From NCBI GenBank assembly GCA_041690255.1, contig JAWLHU010000013.1, forward strand, positions 62,001 to 126,000: DNA of 64,000 nt, in the 5' to 3' direction. Both the position numbers and the translations under genes were made by a program. Shown here in pieces: positions 49,768 through 58,639 of the stretch. How positions within the stretch are numbered: position 1 is the first letter of the stretch; each line of letters opens with the position of its first letter. The stretch is from JAWLHU01 sp041690255 (GTDB taxonomy: Bacteria; Bacillota; Sulfobacillia; Symbiobacteriales; Symbiobacteriaceae). The notes beneath the pieces were generated by a model, which was given only the letters and a program-made list of their open reading frames with translations, ran no database searches and was not told the DNA's origin.

Positions 49768-50043
49768 TTAGCGTCCCAAGTAGTGCCCGCCGAGCCAGCC
49801 TATGCCCAGCAGGATCAGCAGGGCCAGAAGCTCCACCCCGGCCCGCTCACCGATCTCCAGGGCATCCTTCTCGCGGTTTCGCCCCCGCATGATCGCCAGG
49901 GTCGGACCAATGGTCAGGACCGCCATGAGATAGGTGGCCGTGAGGGGCCAACTGAGGACCAGCGAGCCGAGCGAGCCGATGATAACCGAGGTCCAGAAGG
50001 TCCAGAAGACAATCACCAGCGTCTCACGCAGAATCGGGTTCAC
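49768..50043 (-). CDS. Small membrane protein, unknown function
   Basis: The 91-residue protein has about three hydrophobic helices (VIVFWTFWTSVIIGSLGSLVL, LTATYLMAVLTIGPTLAIM, VELLALLILLGIGWLGG) and a short charged loop GRNREKDALEIGERAG. Its start overlaps the preceding gene by four bases, indicating coupled translation. No family is recognised. Confidence 0.65.
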   Translation of the reverse strand: MNPILRETLVIVFWTFWTSVIIGSLGSLVLSWPLTATYLMAVLTIGPTLAIMRGRNREKDALEIGERAGVELLALLILLGIGWLGGHYLGR

Positions 50044-50423
50044 GTAGGCTCCTCCATAGAGACCCCCATCCGGCGAAGCGCCTCCTCGCCGGCAGGGGTC
50101 AGTTCATATTGCTCGCCGGCGGCTGTCACCCAACCGCTCTTCACAAAATGCTGCTGCAACAGGGCGCCCAGATGGGCACCGAGATGGTCATACTGCCGGC
50201 CGTTTCGCCGCTCCATGCAGAAGGCAACCGGTTTTCGCCGGCCCCCCACCAGCGGCCCCAGATCCATGCCCATCTCCTGAAGGCCGGCCCAGCCCAACGG
50301 CGTCACCCCCGGGGCAGGCTCCGGGGTTACCCAGCCCAGGTCGACCAACCGGCGGGCAAGCCGCTCACCAAGCAGACCACTGAGATGATCATAACAGATT
50401 CCCACCCGGGGACGGTTCTTCAC
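50040..50423 (-). CDS. Stand-alone ArsR-regulator C-terminal-like domain
   Basis: The 127-residue protein has two similar halves, GICYDHLSGLLGERLARRLVDLGWV and YDHLGAHLGALLQQHFVKSGWV, each followed by L-T-P-A-G-type turns. This is the ligand-side region found after the winged helix in a group of ArsR-type regulators (ARTCYDHLAG...). The DNA-binding helix-turn-helix expected before it is absent, and only 24 bases separate it from the upstream gene, so it is not hidden in another frame nearby. It may be a separate sensor or anti-regulator. Confidence 0.6.
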   Translation of the reverse strand: MKNRPRVGICYDHLSGLLGERLARRLVDLGWVTPEPAPGVTPLGWAGLQEMGMDLGPLVGGRRKPVAFCMERRNGRQYDHLGAHLGALLQQHFVKSGWVTAAGEQYELTPAGEEALRRMGVSMEEPT

Positions 50424-50447
50424 CTGGATCTCACCTCACCGCTTAGT

Positions 50448-51113
50448 CTAACCAGGTGGCGGAGACGGCTGTCCTATGCGGTGGAGTTCATCGTTCAGGT
50501 AGATCTGAACCCCGGGCGGCCCCTCCCGGGCGATGCGAATCATGGCACGGGCAACCGTCTGACCGGTGATCGGCCGGATCTTTCCCGGCATGAGCGGGGC
50601 TACCACCTTGCTGACCGCCGCCGCCACCGCCTCACCAAACCGAAACTCCTCCCGTTCCCCCAGCAGGAGCGAGGGCCGGACGACGCCGACCGACGGGAGA
50701 CCGGCACCGGCGACCGCCGCCTCCACCTCTCCCTTCACCCTGCTGTAGAAGATACGGGAGTGCGGATCTGCACCCATGGAGGAGACCAGCAGGTAGTGCT
50801 GCACCCCCGACTCAACCGCCAGGCGAGCGGCTGCCACCGGGTAGTCATAGTCGACCCGGCGAAACGCCGCCTGGCTGCCCGCCTTCTTGATCGTCGTGCC
50901 CAGACAGCAGTAGAGATCATCGACCGCGAAGCTCTCTCGCGCCAAATGCAGGTGGTCAAAGTCGACCACCTGCTCCCTCAGCTTCGGGTGGACCAGGCCC
51001 GTGGGACGGCGGACCAGCGTGATCACCCGCTCGCAGAGATCATCGGCCAGGAGCTGCCGCAGCAGCTGACCGCCGACCAATCCGGTCGAACCCAGCACCA
51101 GTGCAGTTCGCAC
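50448..51113 (-). CDS. NAD(P)-binding oxidoreductase (HTATIP2-like)
   Basis: The 221-residue atypical SDR has LVLGSTGLVGGQLLRQLL as nucleotide-binding loop, CCLGTTIKKAGSQAAFRRVDYDY and a YLLVSSMGADPHSRIFYSRVKGEVE segment with the Tyr-x3-Lys site, as in human HTATIP2/TIP30 and bacterial relatives. Cofactor binding is sure; substrate is unknown. It heads the four-gene run down to the lipoprotein. Confidence 0.85.
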   Translation of the reverse strand: MRTALVLGSTGLVGGQLLRQLLADDLCERVITLVRRPTGLVHPKLREQVVDFDHLHLARESFAVDDLYCCLGTTIKKAGSQAAFRRVDYDYPVAAARLAVESGVQHYLLVSSMGADPHSRIFYSRVKGEVEAAVAGAGLPSVGVVRPSLLLGEREEFRFGEAVAAAVSKVVAPLMPGKIRPITGQTVARAMIRIAREGPPGVQIYLNDELHRIGQPSPPPG

Positions 51114-51180
51114 TCGGTGAACCCTCCCTCTGCATCGGGACTTCGACCCGGCGAGGCCAACTCCTGCCCAGAGGTCCGTT

Positions 51181-51681
51181 TCATCTCGGCACCCGGGCCT
51201 CCCGAATGCGCGGCAGGAGGTCCTCCAGCAGGAGCCGCTCCACCATGGCGAGGCCGGGCTGATCGCTGTGGATCAAGGGCCGCCCATAGCGCAGGGCGGC
51301 GGCCTGCGCCCGCTGATGAGCCTTGTGGCTCGCCCAGGCGGTCAGGAAGACCGTCCCGTGCGCCTTCTGCACGACCCGATCAATCAGGCCCAGCTTGTCA
51401 CTGGCCCCGGCGAAATGAAGCTGCCCGCCCAGTCGCTCGATCACGCCTCTGTAGTCCGGCTCCCTGCTAGGGTGACCGATAATGCCAATGCGCAGCCCCG
51501 CCAGCAGCGGCTCGTCGGGCGAGGGTAACAGGCTGGCCATGCGCCGGCAGAACTCGGCGTTGTCAGCGGCCAGCAGTTCGAGCGCCTTGCTGGCACTGGC
51601 CAGGGCGCTGCGCAGTTCCTCAACCTCTTCTCGCAGCAGCCGATTCTCAGCATCGGCCAGGGCGAGCAGATCATCTTCCAT
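51181..51681 (-). CDS. DUF2325 domain protein
   Basis: The 166-residue protein has an N-terminal coiled coil (DAENRLLREEVEELRSALASASKALELL) and a C-terminal Rossmann-like DUF2325 domain (LRIGIIGHPSREPDYRGVIERLGG, VFLTAWASHKAHQRA). DUF2325 proteins are found with nucleic-acid or dinitrogenase-linked genes, and their role is unclear. ATG 51681 lies at the edge of a perfect hairpin (51680-51712) that also contains a tiny upstream frame overlapping the start as TGATG. Confidence 0.7.
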   Translation of the reverse strand: MEDDLLALADAENRLLREEVEELRSALASASKALELLAADNAEFCRRMASLLPSPDEPLLAGLRIGIIGHPSREPDYRGVIERLGGQLHFAGASDKLGLIDRVVQKAHGTVFLTAWASHKAHQRAQAAALRYGRPLIHSDQPGLAMVERLLLEDLLPRIREARVPR

Positions 51682-51712
51682 CAAGGAGAGGCACCCCCCA
51701 TCTCTCCTTGAT
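51680..51712 (-). promoter_or_regulatory. Hairpin over the DUF2325 translation start
   Basis: ATCAAGGAGAG (51702-51712 on the minus strand) pairs perfectly with CTCTCCTTGAT (51680-51690) around an 11-base G-rich loop. The start codon's first two bases lie in the stem, and the probable ribosome site GGGGGGTG lies in the loop. A 6-residue frame (51681-51701) ends in TGA overlapping the gene start. Confidence 0.5.
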
Positions 51713-51747
51713 CAGTTATTCCTTTCAGCTAGAATTTCCTTCCAATA

Positions 51748-52914
51748 CTAGGCGGTTCGCCCTCTCTTCGCCCCGTAGTAGCCGCGCAAGTGGAAGTGAT
51801 AGTAGGCGAGCGGCAAGAGCAGGACCAGCCCACTGGCAATGAACATGGTCGAGAGGCCGACGGCATCGCCCAACCAGCCCAACACGGTCGAGCCCAGGCC
51901 AATGCCGAGATCGATACCGGAGAAGAGGGTACTGGAGGCCACACCTCGCCGGTCGGGCTCCACCAGGTTGATCGCCATGGCCTGCAAGGTGGGAAGGACG
52001 TTGCCGTTTCCCACGCCCAGCAGCCCGGCCGCAACCACATAGAGCAGCGTGCCCTGGCTCAGCCCCAGGAGGATGAAGCCGATCACCAACAGGAGAAGGC
52101 CCGTGGTCAGGGCAGGGGTCGGCCCTTGCTGGTCAAGCAACCGTCCGGCAAAGGGGCGGGAGAGGGACATGGTCACGGCATAGACCAGGAAGAAGAGACC
52201 GGCATTTAGTCCCCGCTCCGCTGTGAAGAGGGTGAGGAAGCTGACAATGCCGCCGTAGCTCATCATGGTGAAGAGGCCAATGATCGCAATCGGCACGACG
52301 CGCCTGTCCAGGACGGCATCGAACGAGAAGGGCTTGCCGCCGGGCGTCACCGTTGGGTAGTGAACGACGGTGGCCATGAGCACGGCCATAACCGCGATGG
52401 CCCCCGCCATGAGGAAGAGGCGGTCGTACCGTCCGCCGGCCACGACTGCCAGGCCGAGCAGAGGCCCAAAGGCCTGCGCCAGCGTCATGGCCATGCCGTA
52501 GTAGCCCAGTCCCTCCCCCCTCCGCTCCGACGGCAGGAGGTCGGCTGCCACGGTGGAGCCGCCGGTGGTCAGCACACCCCAACTGAGGCCGTGCAGAAAG
52601 CGGATCACGAGCAGGAGCAGGATCGCTGTCGCCAGTTGATAGCTGAAGATGAACAGGGCGAAGAGGACTAATCCCCCCAGGTATGCCGCCTTGCGCCCTT
52701 TGGCGTCCAGCACGTAGCCGGCCAGGGGTCGGATTATGACCGCCGCCAGGGTGTACAGCCCCAGCAGGTAGCCGACCTGGCTGGTGTCAGCGCCCAGCAG
52801 GTCGACGGCGAAGACGGGCACCGTGGGGAGCAGGAAATAGAAACTGATGCCCATGAGGAAATTGGCCAGCCAGAGGAGCGTGAAGTCCCGGCTCCAGATC
52901 GGTGGCTGTCGCAT
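51748..52914 (-). CDS. MFS transporter (multidrug/arabinose-efflux type)
   Basis: The 388-residue protein has twelve helices. The loop PLAGYVLDAKGRKAAYLGG after helix 2 is the MFS signature, and GLSWGVLTTGGSTVAADLLPSERRGEGLGYYG resembles YfcJ/AraJ-like and staphyloferrin-exporter-type carriers. The substrate is unknown. ATG 52914 follows GGAGGGATCCTCC. The frame is open another 46 codons upstream, where no good site was seen. It begins 135 bases downstream of the S9 peptidase stop. Confidence 0.87.
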   Translation of the reverse strand: MRQPPIWSRDFTLLWLANFLMGISFYFLLPTVPVFAVDLLGADTSQVGYLLGLYTLAAVIIRPLAGYVLDAKGRKAAYLGGLVLFALFIFSYQLATAILLLLVIRFLHGLSWGVLTTGGSTVAADLLPSERRGEGLGYYGMAMTLAQAFGPLLGLAVVAGGRYDRLFLMAGAIAVMAVLMATVVHYPTVTPGGKPFSFDAVLDRRVVPIAIIGLFTMMSYGGIVSFLTLFTAERGLNAGLFFLVYAVTMSLSRPFAGRLLDQQGPTPALTTGLLLLVIGFILLGLSQGTLLYVVAAGLLGVGNGNVLPTLQAMAINLVEPDRRGVASSTLFSGIDLGIGLGSTVLGWLGDAVGLSTMFIASGLVLLLPLAYYHFHLRGYYGAKRGRTA

Positions 52915-53048
52915 GGAGGATCCCTCCGACTTGCCCGACCCATTCAACATCTCCCCAAACCGTACCGCGGAAGAATGGTGGGGGTCAAGAGGGTAGAAAG
53001 GCTGACCCCCATCGCCTCCCTTTCTGGGGATAGCATGCCCCTGGTCGG

Positions 53049-55004
53049 TCACTGCCCGATATGGAAATCGAACCAGGCAATTGTCCGTCGATGCCGGTCG
53101 TAGATATGCAGCGGCTGATTGAAGCTGTGCGGCTCGCCGGGATAGCGAACGAAGGCCGCAGGCTTACTCAACTTACGGAGCGCCAGGTAGAACTCCTCGG
53201 ACTGGCTGATCGGGCAGCGCAGATCCTGCTCGCCGTGCAGGAGGAGCACCGGGGTCTCAACCTGCTCGACCGCCTGGAGGGGGGAGCGAGCCAGCAACGC
53301 CTCAGGCTCGGCCCACGGGAGACCGGGCACCTGAATGCCAAGGAAGGGATCGCCAATGTCGGAGGTTCCGTAGAAGGAGTGCAGGTTGGAGATGCACGCC
53401 CCGGACATGGCCGCCTTGAATCGCCGGGTCTGGGTCACGATCCGGTTCGTCATGAACCCGCCATAGCTCCAGCCCGTGACCACAAGCCGCTCCGGATCGA
53501 TCCCACCCAGGCCAATGGCGGCGTCCAGCCCGTTCATTAAGTCGTGATAGTCGGCCCCGCCCCAGTCGCCGCAGACGGCCGAGGCAAACTCCTGGCCATA
53601 GGCCTGTGTGCCGCGGGGGTTCAGGTAGACCACGGCGTATCCGGCGCCGACCAGCAACTGGAACTGCAGATGGAGCGCCTCACCATAGACGTTGTGCGGC
53701 CCGCCGTGAATGCAGAGCGCCGCCGGGTGCGGCCCCTCGCCCGGGGGAAGCATCACCCAGCCGTCCATGGGCCAGGCCTCGTACCCCTCGTAGCGGAAGT
53801 GGCGAGCCGGGGCGAGTTGGAACTCCTCCCAGGCCCCACCCGGCCTGGCCACCACCTGGCCATCCACATAGATCCAGTCGGGTTGGTCGGGGGTGTTCGC
53901 CTGGTAGGCTGTGCGTCCACCGCCATAGCTGTAGCCGCCCACCGCCATGGCTCCCTGGGTCTGCAGCTCACCCGGGACGCGGTAGATATGGCTCTGTCCC
54001 TCGCTCCGGGCCAGGAAGAGCCAGCCCTCCGGCGTCCAGGTCGGGCCGGTGAAGCCACCATGTCGCCAGTCGCTGGAGATCGCCTCCCCCACCTCCCGAT
54101 CCAGTCCGGCGGTCAGGTTGATCGCCTGACCCGTGGCAAGATCCACCTCCCAGAGCCCATCGGTGGTGGTGTAGGAGCCGTGGGCCGCGTTGTCAGCAAC
54201 CAGGGCGATGCGCGCACCCTCGGGCGACCAGGCGGGCCGGCTCGTATTGCACTGCCCACCGGGGTGCCAGACCCGCTCGGCCTGCCCGGTCCCCAGATCA
54301 AGCACCCAGAGATCGGAACCTGCGAAGAAGTGCCGGTCGTCGGCACCACTCACGGTGAAGGCGATGCGCTGGCCGTCGGGGGACCAGGCCGGCCAGTCGC
54401 AGTTGGCCTCCAGCGTGAGCAGAGGCTGCGGCTCGCTGGGGCCGTTCCCTATCGGGCAGCGATAGAGCTGGCGGAAGCGGTCGCCGTACTGGCCCAATCC
54501 GTCGTGCTTGTGGTCGAAGCGGCTGACCACGCGGGGGCGGTCCTTCTCCTCCGGCACTCGCTGCGGGTCCGGCGCCGGCGCCCCCGGATAGGGGACCTCG
54601 TCGACCGGCGTCACCCGGTTCCAGGCTGCGAAGGCGATCTGTCTGCCATCGGGGCTCCAGGAGACCGCCTGCACCGGCTCCACCCCGCCTGCTGTCACGG
54701 GAAGCGCCTCACCACCGGTCACCGGTAACAGCCAGACCTGGGTCGATCCCGACCGGTTGGAGAGGAAGGCCAAATGCGCTCCGTCCGGCGACCAGCGCGG
54801 CGAGTGGTCCTTGCTCCCGCCCGATGTCACCGGCCGGGGCGGAGCCGAGCGATCAGCCGGAACCAGCCAGAGGTCTGAGCACCAGGCGAATGACTTGGGG
54901 TCAATGCGCTGCTCTACATAGGCTACCCAGGCGCCGTCCGGTGAGATCTGCGGGTCACCAATCCGGTTGAGCCGGAACAGATCCTGGGGCGTGATTGCGG
55001 TCAT
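53049..55004 (-). CDS. S9 family prolyl oligopeptidase / acylaminoacyl peptidase
   Basis: The 651-residue protein has an N-terminal beta-propeller with repeated SPDG motifs (PQISPDGAWVAYVEQ, WSPDGAHLAFLSN, WSPDGQRIAFTV) and a C-terminal alpha/beta-hydrolase domain: CIHGGPHNVYG, nucleophile GWSYGGF, Asp in LLLHGEQDLRCP and His in GEPHSFN. It cleaves short peptides or N-acylated peptides in the cytoplasm. ATG 55004 (MTAITPQDL) is taken, with GGAAGGGAATG upstream. It diverges from the RpiR-led peptide operon and probably works with it. Confidence 0.93.
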   Translation of the reverse strand: MTAITPQDLFRLNRIGDPQISPDGAWVAYVEQRIDPKSFAWCSDLWLVPADRSAPPRPVTSGGSKDHSPRWSPDGAHLAFLSNRSGSTQVWLLPVTGGEALPVTAGGVEPVQAVSWSPDGRQIAFAAWNRVTPVDEVPYPGAPAPDPQRVPEEKDRPRVVSRFDHKHDGLGQYGDRFRQLYRCPIGNGPSEPQPLLTLEANCDWPAWSPDGQRIAFTVSGADDRHFFAGSDLWVLDLGTGQAERVWHPGGQCNTSRPAWSPEGARIALVADNAAHGSYTTTDGLWEVDLATGQAINLTAGLDREVGEAISSDWRHGGFTGPTWTPEGWLFLARSEGQSHIYRVPGELQTQGAMAVGGYSYGGGRTAYQANTPDQPDWIYVDGQVVARPGGAWEEFQLAPARHFRYEGYEAWPMDGWVMLPPGEGPHPAALCIHGGPHNVYGEALHLQFQLLVGAGYAVVYLNPRGTQAYGQEFASAVCGDWGGADYHDLMNGLDAAIGLGGIDPERLVVTGWSYGGFMTNRIVTQTRRFKAAMSGACISNLHSFYGTSDIGDPFLGIQVPGLPWAEPEALLARSPLQAVEQVETPVLLLHGEQDLRCPISQSEEFYLALRKLSKPAAFVRYPGEPHSFNQPLHIYDRHRRTIAWFDFHIGQ

Positions 55005-55133
55005 CCGCCTCATTCCCTTCCAGTGATGTGATCCATATCGCTTGAAAAGATTATATCAGGAAGGAGGATTATTCGCATCCGGGGAGAAATGAATTTTTCA
55101 CCAAACACGTTATTCTGTCAGAGGAGACTTGTC

Positions 55134-55976
55134 GTGAGTTTCTCATCAGTGCGTGAGCATATCAGCGGTCTCTACCCGACGTTGTCGCTGGCACAGCAAC
55201 GGGTTGCCGATTTTCTTCTGGCCCACACCGACGAGATCGCATTCCTCACGGTGGAGCGGTTGGCCACCGCCGCGGGGGTCAGCCCGGCCACGGTGACCCG
55301 CTGTGCGGTGCAGATGGGCTTCGCCGGCTACCCCGCCCTGCAGGAGGCGGTCCGGGAGAGCTTGCGCTATCGGCTGGCCCCGCCGCAGCGGCTGGCCGAT
55401 CTCCCGGAGGACAATATCTTCAGCCGCTCCTTCGATCGCGAGATCCGCGGGATCCAGGAGGCGCTGGAAGCCAATCCCCAGGAACTGCTGACCGAGGCGG
55501 TCGCGATGCTCCTCCAGGCCCGCTGGATCTACGTGGTCGGCATGCGCTCCAGCTACCCCGTCGCCCTGCACGTCTCCAGCGTCCTTCATCAGGCGCTGGG
55601 CAATGTCACCCTGATCACGGGAACCGGCGGCTTCCTGGCCGAGGAACTGGTCCCGTTTCAGAGCGGCGAAATGCTGATCGCCATTCACTTTCCGCGCTAT
55701 GCCAGAACGGTGCTGGATGTGGTCCGGCACGCCCGGGAGAAAGAGGTGCCGGTTCTTCTCCTGACGGACAGCCAGAAGAGTCCGGCTGCCTCACTGGCCA
55801 ACCTGGTACTGCGAAGCCCGTTTGCCAGTTCCAGCTTCTTCAACGCCAACACGCCGGCAATGGCGGTCATGAATGCCGTCCTGGCCGGCGTCGCGGCCGC
55901 CCGCAAAGAGGAGACGACAACCCGCCTGCAGGCGGTTGAGGACTCAGTCCACCGGCTGAAGGGGTTGCTCGAGTAG
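55134..55976 (+). CDS. RpiR/MurR-family transcriptional regulator
   Basis: The 280-residue protein has the RpiR HTH (YPTLSLAQQRVADFLLAHTDEIAFLTVERLATAAGVSPATVTRCAVQMGFAGYPALQEAV) and a C-terminal SIS sugar-phosphate-binding domain (WIYVVGMRSSYPVALHVSSVLHQ). It may control the downstream peptide-uptake operon and the divergent S9 peptidase. RpiR proteins often sense sugar phosphates or, like MurR, cell-wall sugars. GTG 55134 follows AGAGGAGACTTGTC; an ATG at 55089 adds a non-family N-terminus. Confidence 0.9.
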   Translation: MSFSSVREHISGLYPTLSLAQQRVADFLLAHTDEIAFLTVERLATAAGVSPATVTRCAVQMGFAGYPALQEAVRESLRYRLAPPQRLADLPEDNIFSRSFDREIRGIQEALEANPQELLTEAVAMLLQARWIYVVGMRSSYPVALHVSSVLHQALGNVTLITGTGGFLAEELVPFQSGEMLIAIHFPRYARTVLDVVRHAREKEVPVLLLTDSQKSPAASLANLVLRSPFASSSFFNANTPAMAVMNAVLAGVAAARKEETTTRLQAVEDSVHRLKGLLE

Positions 55977-56008
55977 GTTCCGCACCACGATGGGGGAGGG
56001 GTTCTGGC

Positions 56009-57646
56009 ATGGCTACGCGGAAGTGGATCTTCGGGGTCTCCCTGCTCCTGACCGGCATGGTGCTGCTGTCAGCGTGCAGCGGAGGTTCGAAGGCCGGCAC
56101 CACACCGGCAGATGGGGGTGGCTCGAAGGCTGCCGGTGAGTCGAAGCAGGGTGGGACGATCAACTACGGTCTCTCGGACGAACCGGACACGCTCGACGTG
56201 CAGAAGAGCGGCATGGCGGTCGTCAACTCGGTCGGCTGGTGGATTGGTGGCTCCATGCTCGCCCAGGATCCGGAGAGCAAGAAGTACGTCTGTTACCTCT
56301 GCGACTCCTACGAGGTCTCGGCGGACGGTCTGACCTGGAGCTTCAAGCTGAAGGAGAACGCCAAGTTCCACGACGGGAACCCGCTCAAGGCGGTGGACTG
56401 GAAGTGGACCTTCGAACGGGCGCAGAATCCCGACACCAAGGCGAAGAACGCAGGGGCACTCGTCAAGGAGGTGAAGTCGGTGGAGGCGGTCAGCGACTAT
56501 GAGCTGAAGATCACGCTGAACAACCCCTTCGCCCCCTTCGCCGACGCGCTCTCCACCGGGTTCCTCGCCCCGCTCTCCAAGGCCGCCGCAGAGAAGGAGG
56601 ACTACGGTCGGAACCCGGTCGGCGCGGGCCCCTACGCGATTGCCGAGTGGCGCTCCGGCGAGCGGATTGCCCTGAAGCGGAACCCCGACTTCAACTGGGC
56701 CCCCGCCTTCTACCAGAGCAAGGGACCGGTCATGCCGGACGAGCTTGTCTTCCAGATCATCCCTGAGGAGGCAACCCGCATTGCCGCCCTCGAGTCGGGC
56801 GACGTAGATATTACCAACGTTAACTACCAGAACGTGGACCGCTTCAAGTCCGATGGGACCTTTGAGGTCCTCTCGATCAAGCGGCAGGGGCTCGGACTCT
56901 TCGTCATCTTCAACCTGGAGCGGCCTGAACTGCAAGACCCGAAGGTGCGCCAGGCGATCAACAGCGGCATCAACCGAGACGCCATAATCAAGTCGGTCCT
57001 GCGGGGCTTTGGCAAGCCCGCCTACGGTCCGTTGCCCGAGGTCTACTTTGGCTATGATCCGGGTGTCGAGCAGACCGGCTACCGCTTCGACCCCGAGAAG
57101 GCCAAGAAGCTGCTGGAGGACGCGGGCTACAAGAAGGGGGCTGAGTACTACGAGAGGGACGGCAAGGTCCTCACCCTCAACCTCTTCACCCAGACCTCCG
57201 GCACCTGGAAGGCTGCTTCTGAGCTGATCCAGGCCGACCTGAAGGAGGTCGGGATCAAGGTGGATGTCCAGCCCTACGAGTGGGCCACGCTGACCGCCGG
57301 TCTGACCAACGGCAAGCACGACATGTCGCTCATGGGCTACACCTATGCCGATCCGGACGTGGTCTACCTCTTCCTCCACTCCAGCCAGATCGGTCAGGGA
57401 ATCAACTGGTCTAAGGTGAACGATCCTGCCCTGGACAGGCTGATCGAGCTCGGCCGTGCCTCGGTCGATCCGGCCAAGCGGGCCGATGCCTATAAGCAGC
57501 TTCAGGCCCTGATGATCGAGAAGGCCTACTGGGCGCCGGTCTACAACGAGGAGCAGTTCTTCGCCATCAACAAGCGGGTCCAGGGTGTCTGGATGCATCC
57601 GACGAAGGGGCTCCAGTACATGGACGCCTCGGTTCAGGCCAAGTAG
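56009..57646 (+). CDS. Peptide ABC transporter substrate-binding lipoprotein (family 5)
   Basis: The 545-residue lipoprotein has lipobox LLSACSGG (Cys about 22), a low-complexity Gly/Ala linker, and SBP family 5 features: GGTINYGLSDEPDTLDVQKSG, WSFKLKENAKFHDGNPLKAVDWKWTFER, NPVGAGPYAI and DPKVRQAINSGINRDAI. It captures di- or oligopeptides (or nickel or glutathione in some members) for the permeases encoded next. ATG 56009 follows GGGGGAGGGG. Confidence 0.93.
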   Translation: MATRKWIFGVSLLLTGMVLLSACSGGSKAGTTPADGGGSKAAGESKQGGTINYGLSDEPDTLDVQKSGMAVVNSVGWWIGGSMLAQDPESKKYVCYLCDSYEVSADGLTWSFKLKENAKFHDGNPLKAVDWKWTFERAQNPDTKAKNAGALVKEVKSVEAVSDYELKITLNNPFAPFADALSTGFLAPLSKAAAEKEDYGRNPVGAGPYAIAEWRSGERIALKRNPDFNWAPAFYQSKGPVMPDELVFQIIPEEATRIAALESGDVDITNVNYQNVDRFKSDGTFEVLSIKRQGLGLFVIFNLERPELQDPKVRQAINSGINRDAIIKSVLRGFGKPAYGPLPEVYFGYDPGVEQTGYRFDPEKAKKLLEDAGYKKGAEYYERDGKVLTLNLFTQTSGTWKAASELIQADLKEVGIKVDVQPYEWATLTAGLTNGKHDMSLMGYTYADPDVVYLFLHSSQIGQGINWSKVNDPALDRLIELGRASVDPAKRADAYKQLQALMIEKAYWAPVYNEEQFFAINKRVQGVWMHPTKGLQYMDASVQAK

Positions 57647-57650
57647 CAGC

Positions 57651-57687
57651 GGCAGGCGGGCGGGGACTCCTCCCCGCCCCATCTGCC
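57651..57687 (+). terminator. Hairpin between binding-protein and permease genes
   Basis: GGGCGGGGA pairs with TCCCCGCCC around CTCC, and outer GGCAG/CTGCC extends it. It probably dampens read-through or stabilises the binding-protein mRNA, giving more binding protein than permease. Confidence 0.65.
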
Positions 57688-57706
57688 CCCCTGAAGGAGG
57701 CGGCCC

Positions 57707-58627
57707 ATGCTGACCTACGTGATCAAACGCCTCGTGGCGGCTGTTCCGACGCTGCTGGGCGTCACGCTCGTAATCTTCTCCATGGTTCACCTGACCCCGG
57801 GTGACCCGGTCCAGGTCATGCTGGATGTCCACGCCAGCGCAGACCAGGTGGCCCGGCTCCGGGCAGAACTGGGGCTCGACCGCCCCCTTCCCGAGCAATA
57901 CGCCCGCTTTCTCTTCGGCGCCCTGCGCGGCGATCTGGGCAACTCGCTGAAGAGCGGGCGGCCCGTGGGCGCGGAGATGGCCGAGCGGCTCCCCGCCACC
58001 CTCCTGCTGGCCCTTGCCGGCATGGGGATCGCCATTCCCCTGGGAATCTTCCTGGGAGTGGTCGCCGCGGCGCGGCGGGACACCTGGGTTGACTCCGTGA
58101 CCATGGTCATCGCCATGATGGGGGTCAGCCTCCCAAGCTTCTGGATCGGCATTCTGCTGATCTACGTCTTCGGTGTCCAGCTCAATCTGCTGCCGGTGGC
58201 GGGTGCCTCCAGTTGGAAGCACCTGATCCTCCCGGCTGTCACCCTGGGCACCCTGGCCTCCTCGGTTCTGGCCCGCATGACCCGCTCAGGCATGCTGGAA
58301 GTGCTCAACTCCGACTACGTGCGCACCGCCCGGGCCAAAGGGCTCTCCGGCAAGGTCGTCCTCTACAAGCACGCCCTGAAGAATACGCTGATCCCCGTAG
58401 TAACGATCATTGGCGTTCAGATTGGCTCCCTGTTGGGCGGTACCTTTATCATTGAGCAGTTGTACGCCTGGCCCGGGGTTGGCCGGCTGGCGGTCGGAGC
58501 CATTCAAGCCCGCGATTATCCTATGATGCAGGGGATCGGCCTCTATGTCGCCTTCGCCTACGTCGCGGTTAACCTGGTGGTCGACCTGATCTACGGTCTG
58601 CTGGACCCCCGCATCCGCTATAGCTAA
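57707..58627 (+). CDS. Peptide ABC transporter permease, DppB type
   Basis: The 306-residue protein has six helices and the DppB/OppB pattern: KRLVAAVPTLLGVTLVIFSMVHLTPGDPV at the N-terminus and the EAA coupling loop RTARAKGLSGKVVLYKHALKNTLIPVVTIIG. It pairs with the DppC-type permease encoded 12 bases later. A GAAGGAGGCGG site precedes ATG 57707. Confidence 0.95.
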   Translation: MLTYVIKRLVAAVPTLLGVTLVIFSMVHLTPGDPVQVMLDVHASADQVARLRAELGLDRPLPEQYARFLFGALRGDLGNSLKSGRPVGAEMAERLPATLLLALAGMGIAIPLGIFLGVVAAARRDTWVDSVTMVIAMMGVSLPSFWIGILLIYVFGVQLNLLPVAGASSWKHLILPAVTLGTLASSVLARMTRSGMLEVLNSDYVRTARAKGLSGKVVLYKHALKNTLIPVVTIIGVQIGSLLGGTFIIEQLYAWPGVGRLAVGAIQARDYPMMQGIGLYVAFAYVAVNLVVDLIYGLLDPRIRYS

Positions 58628-58639
58628 GGAGGGGCCGGC

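Noticed and set aside
56069..58222. Minus-strand open frame of 717 codons
   Set aside because: It is antisense to the peptide-binding and permease genes and shows typical shadow composition without any domain.
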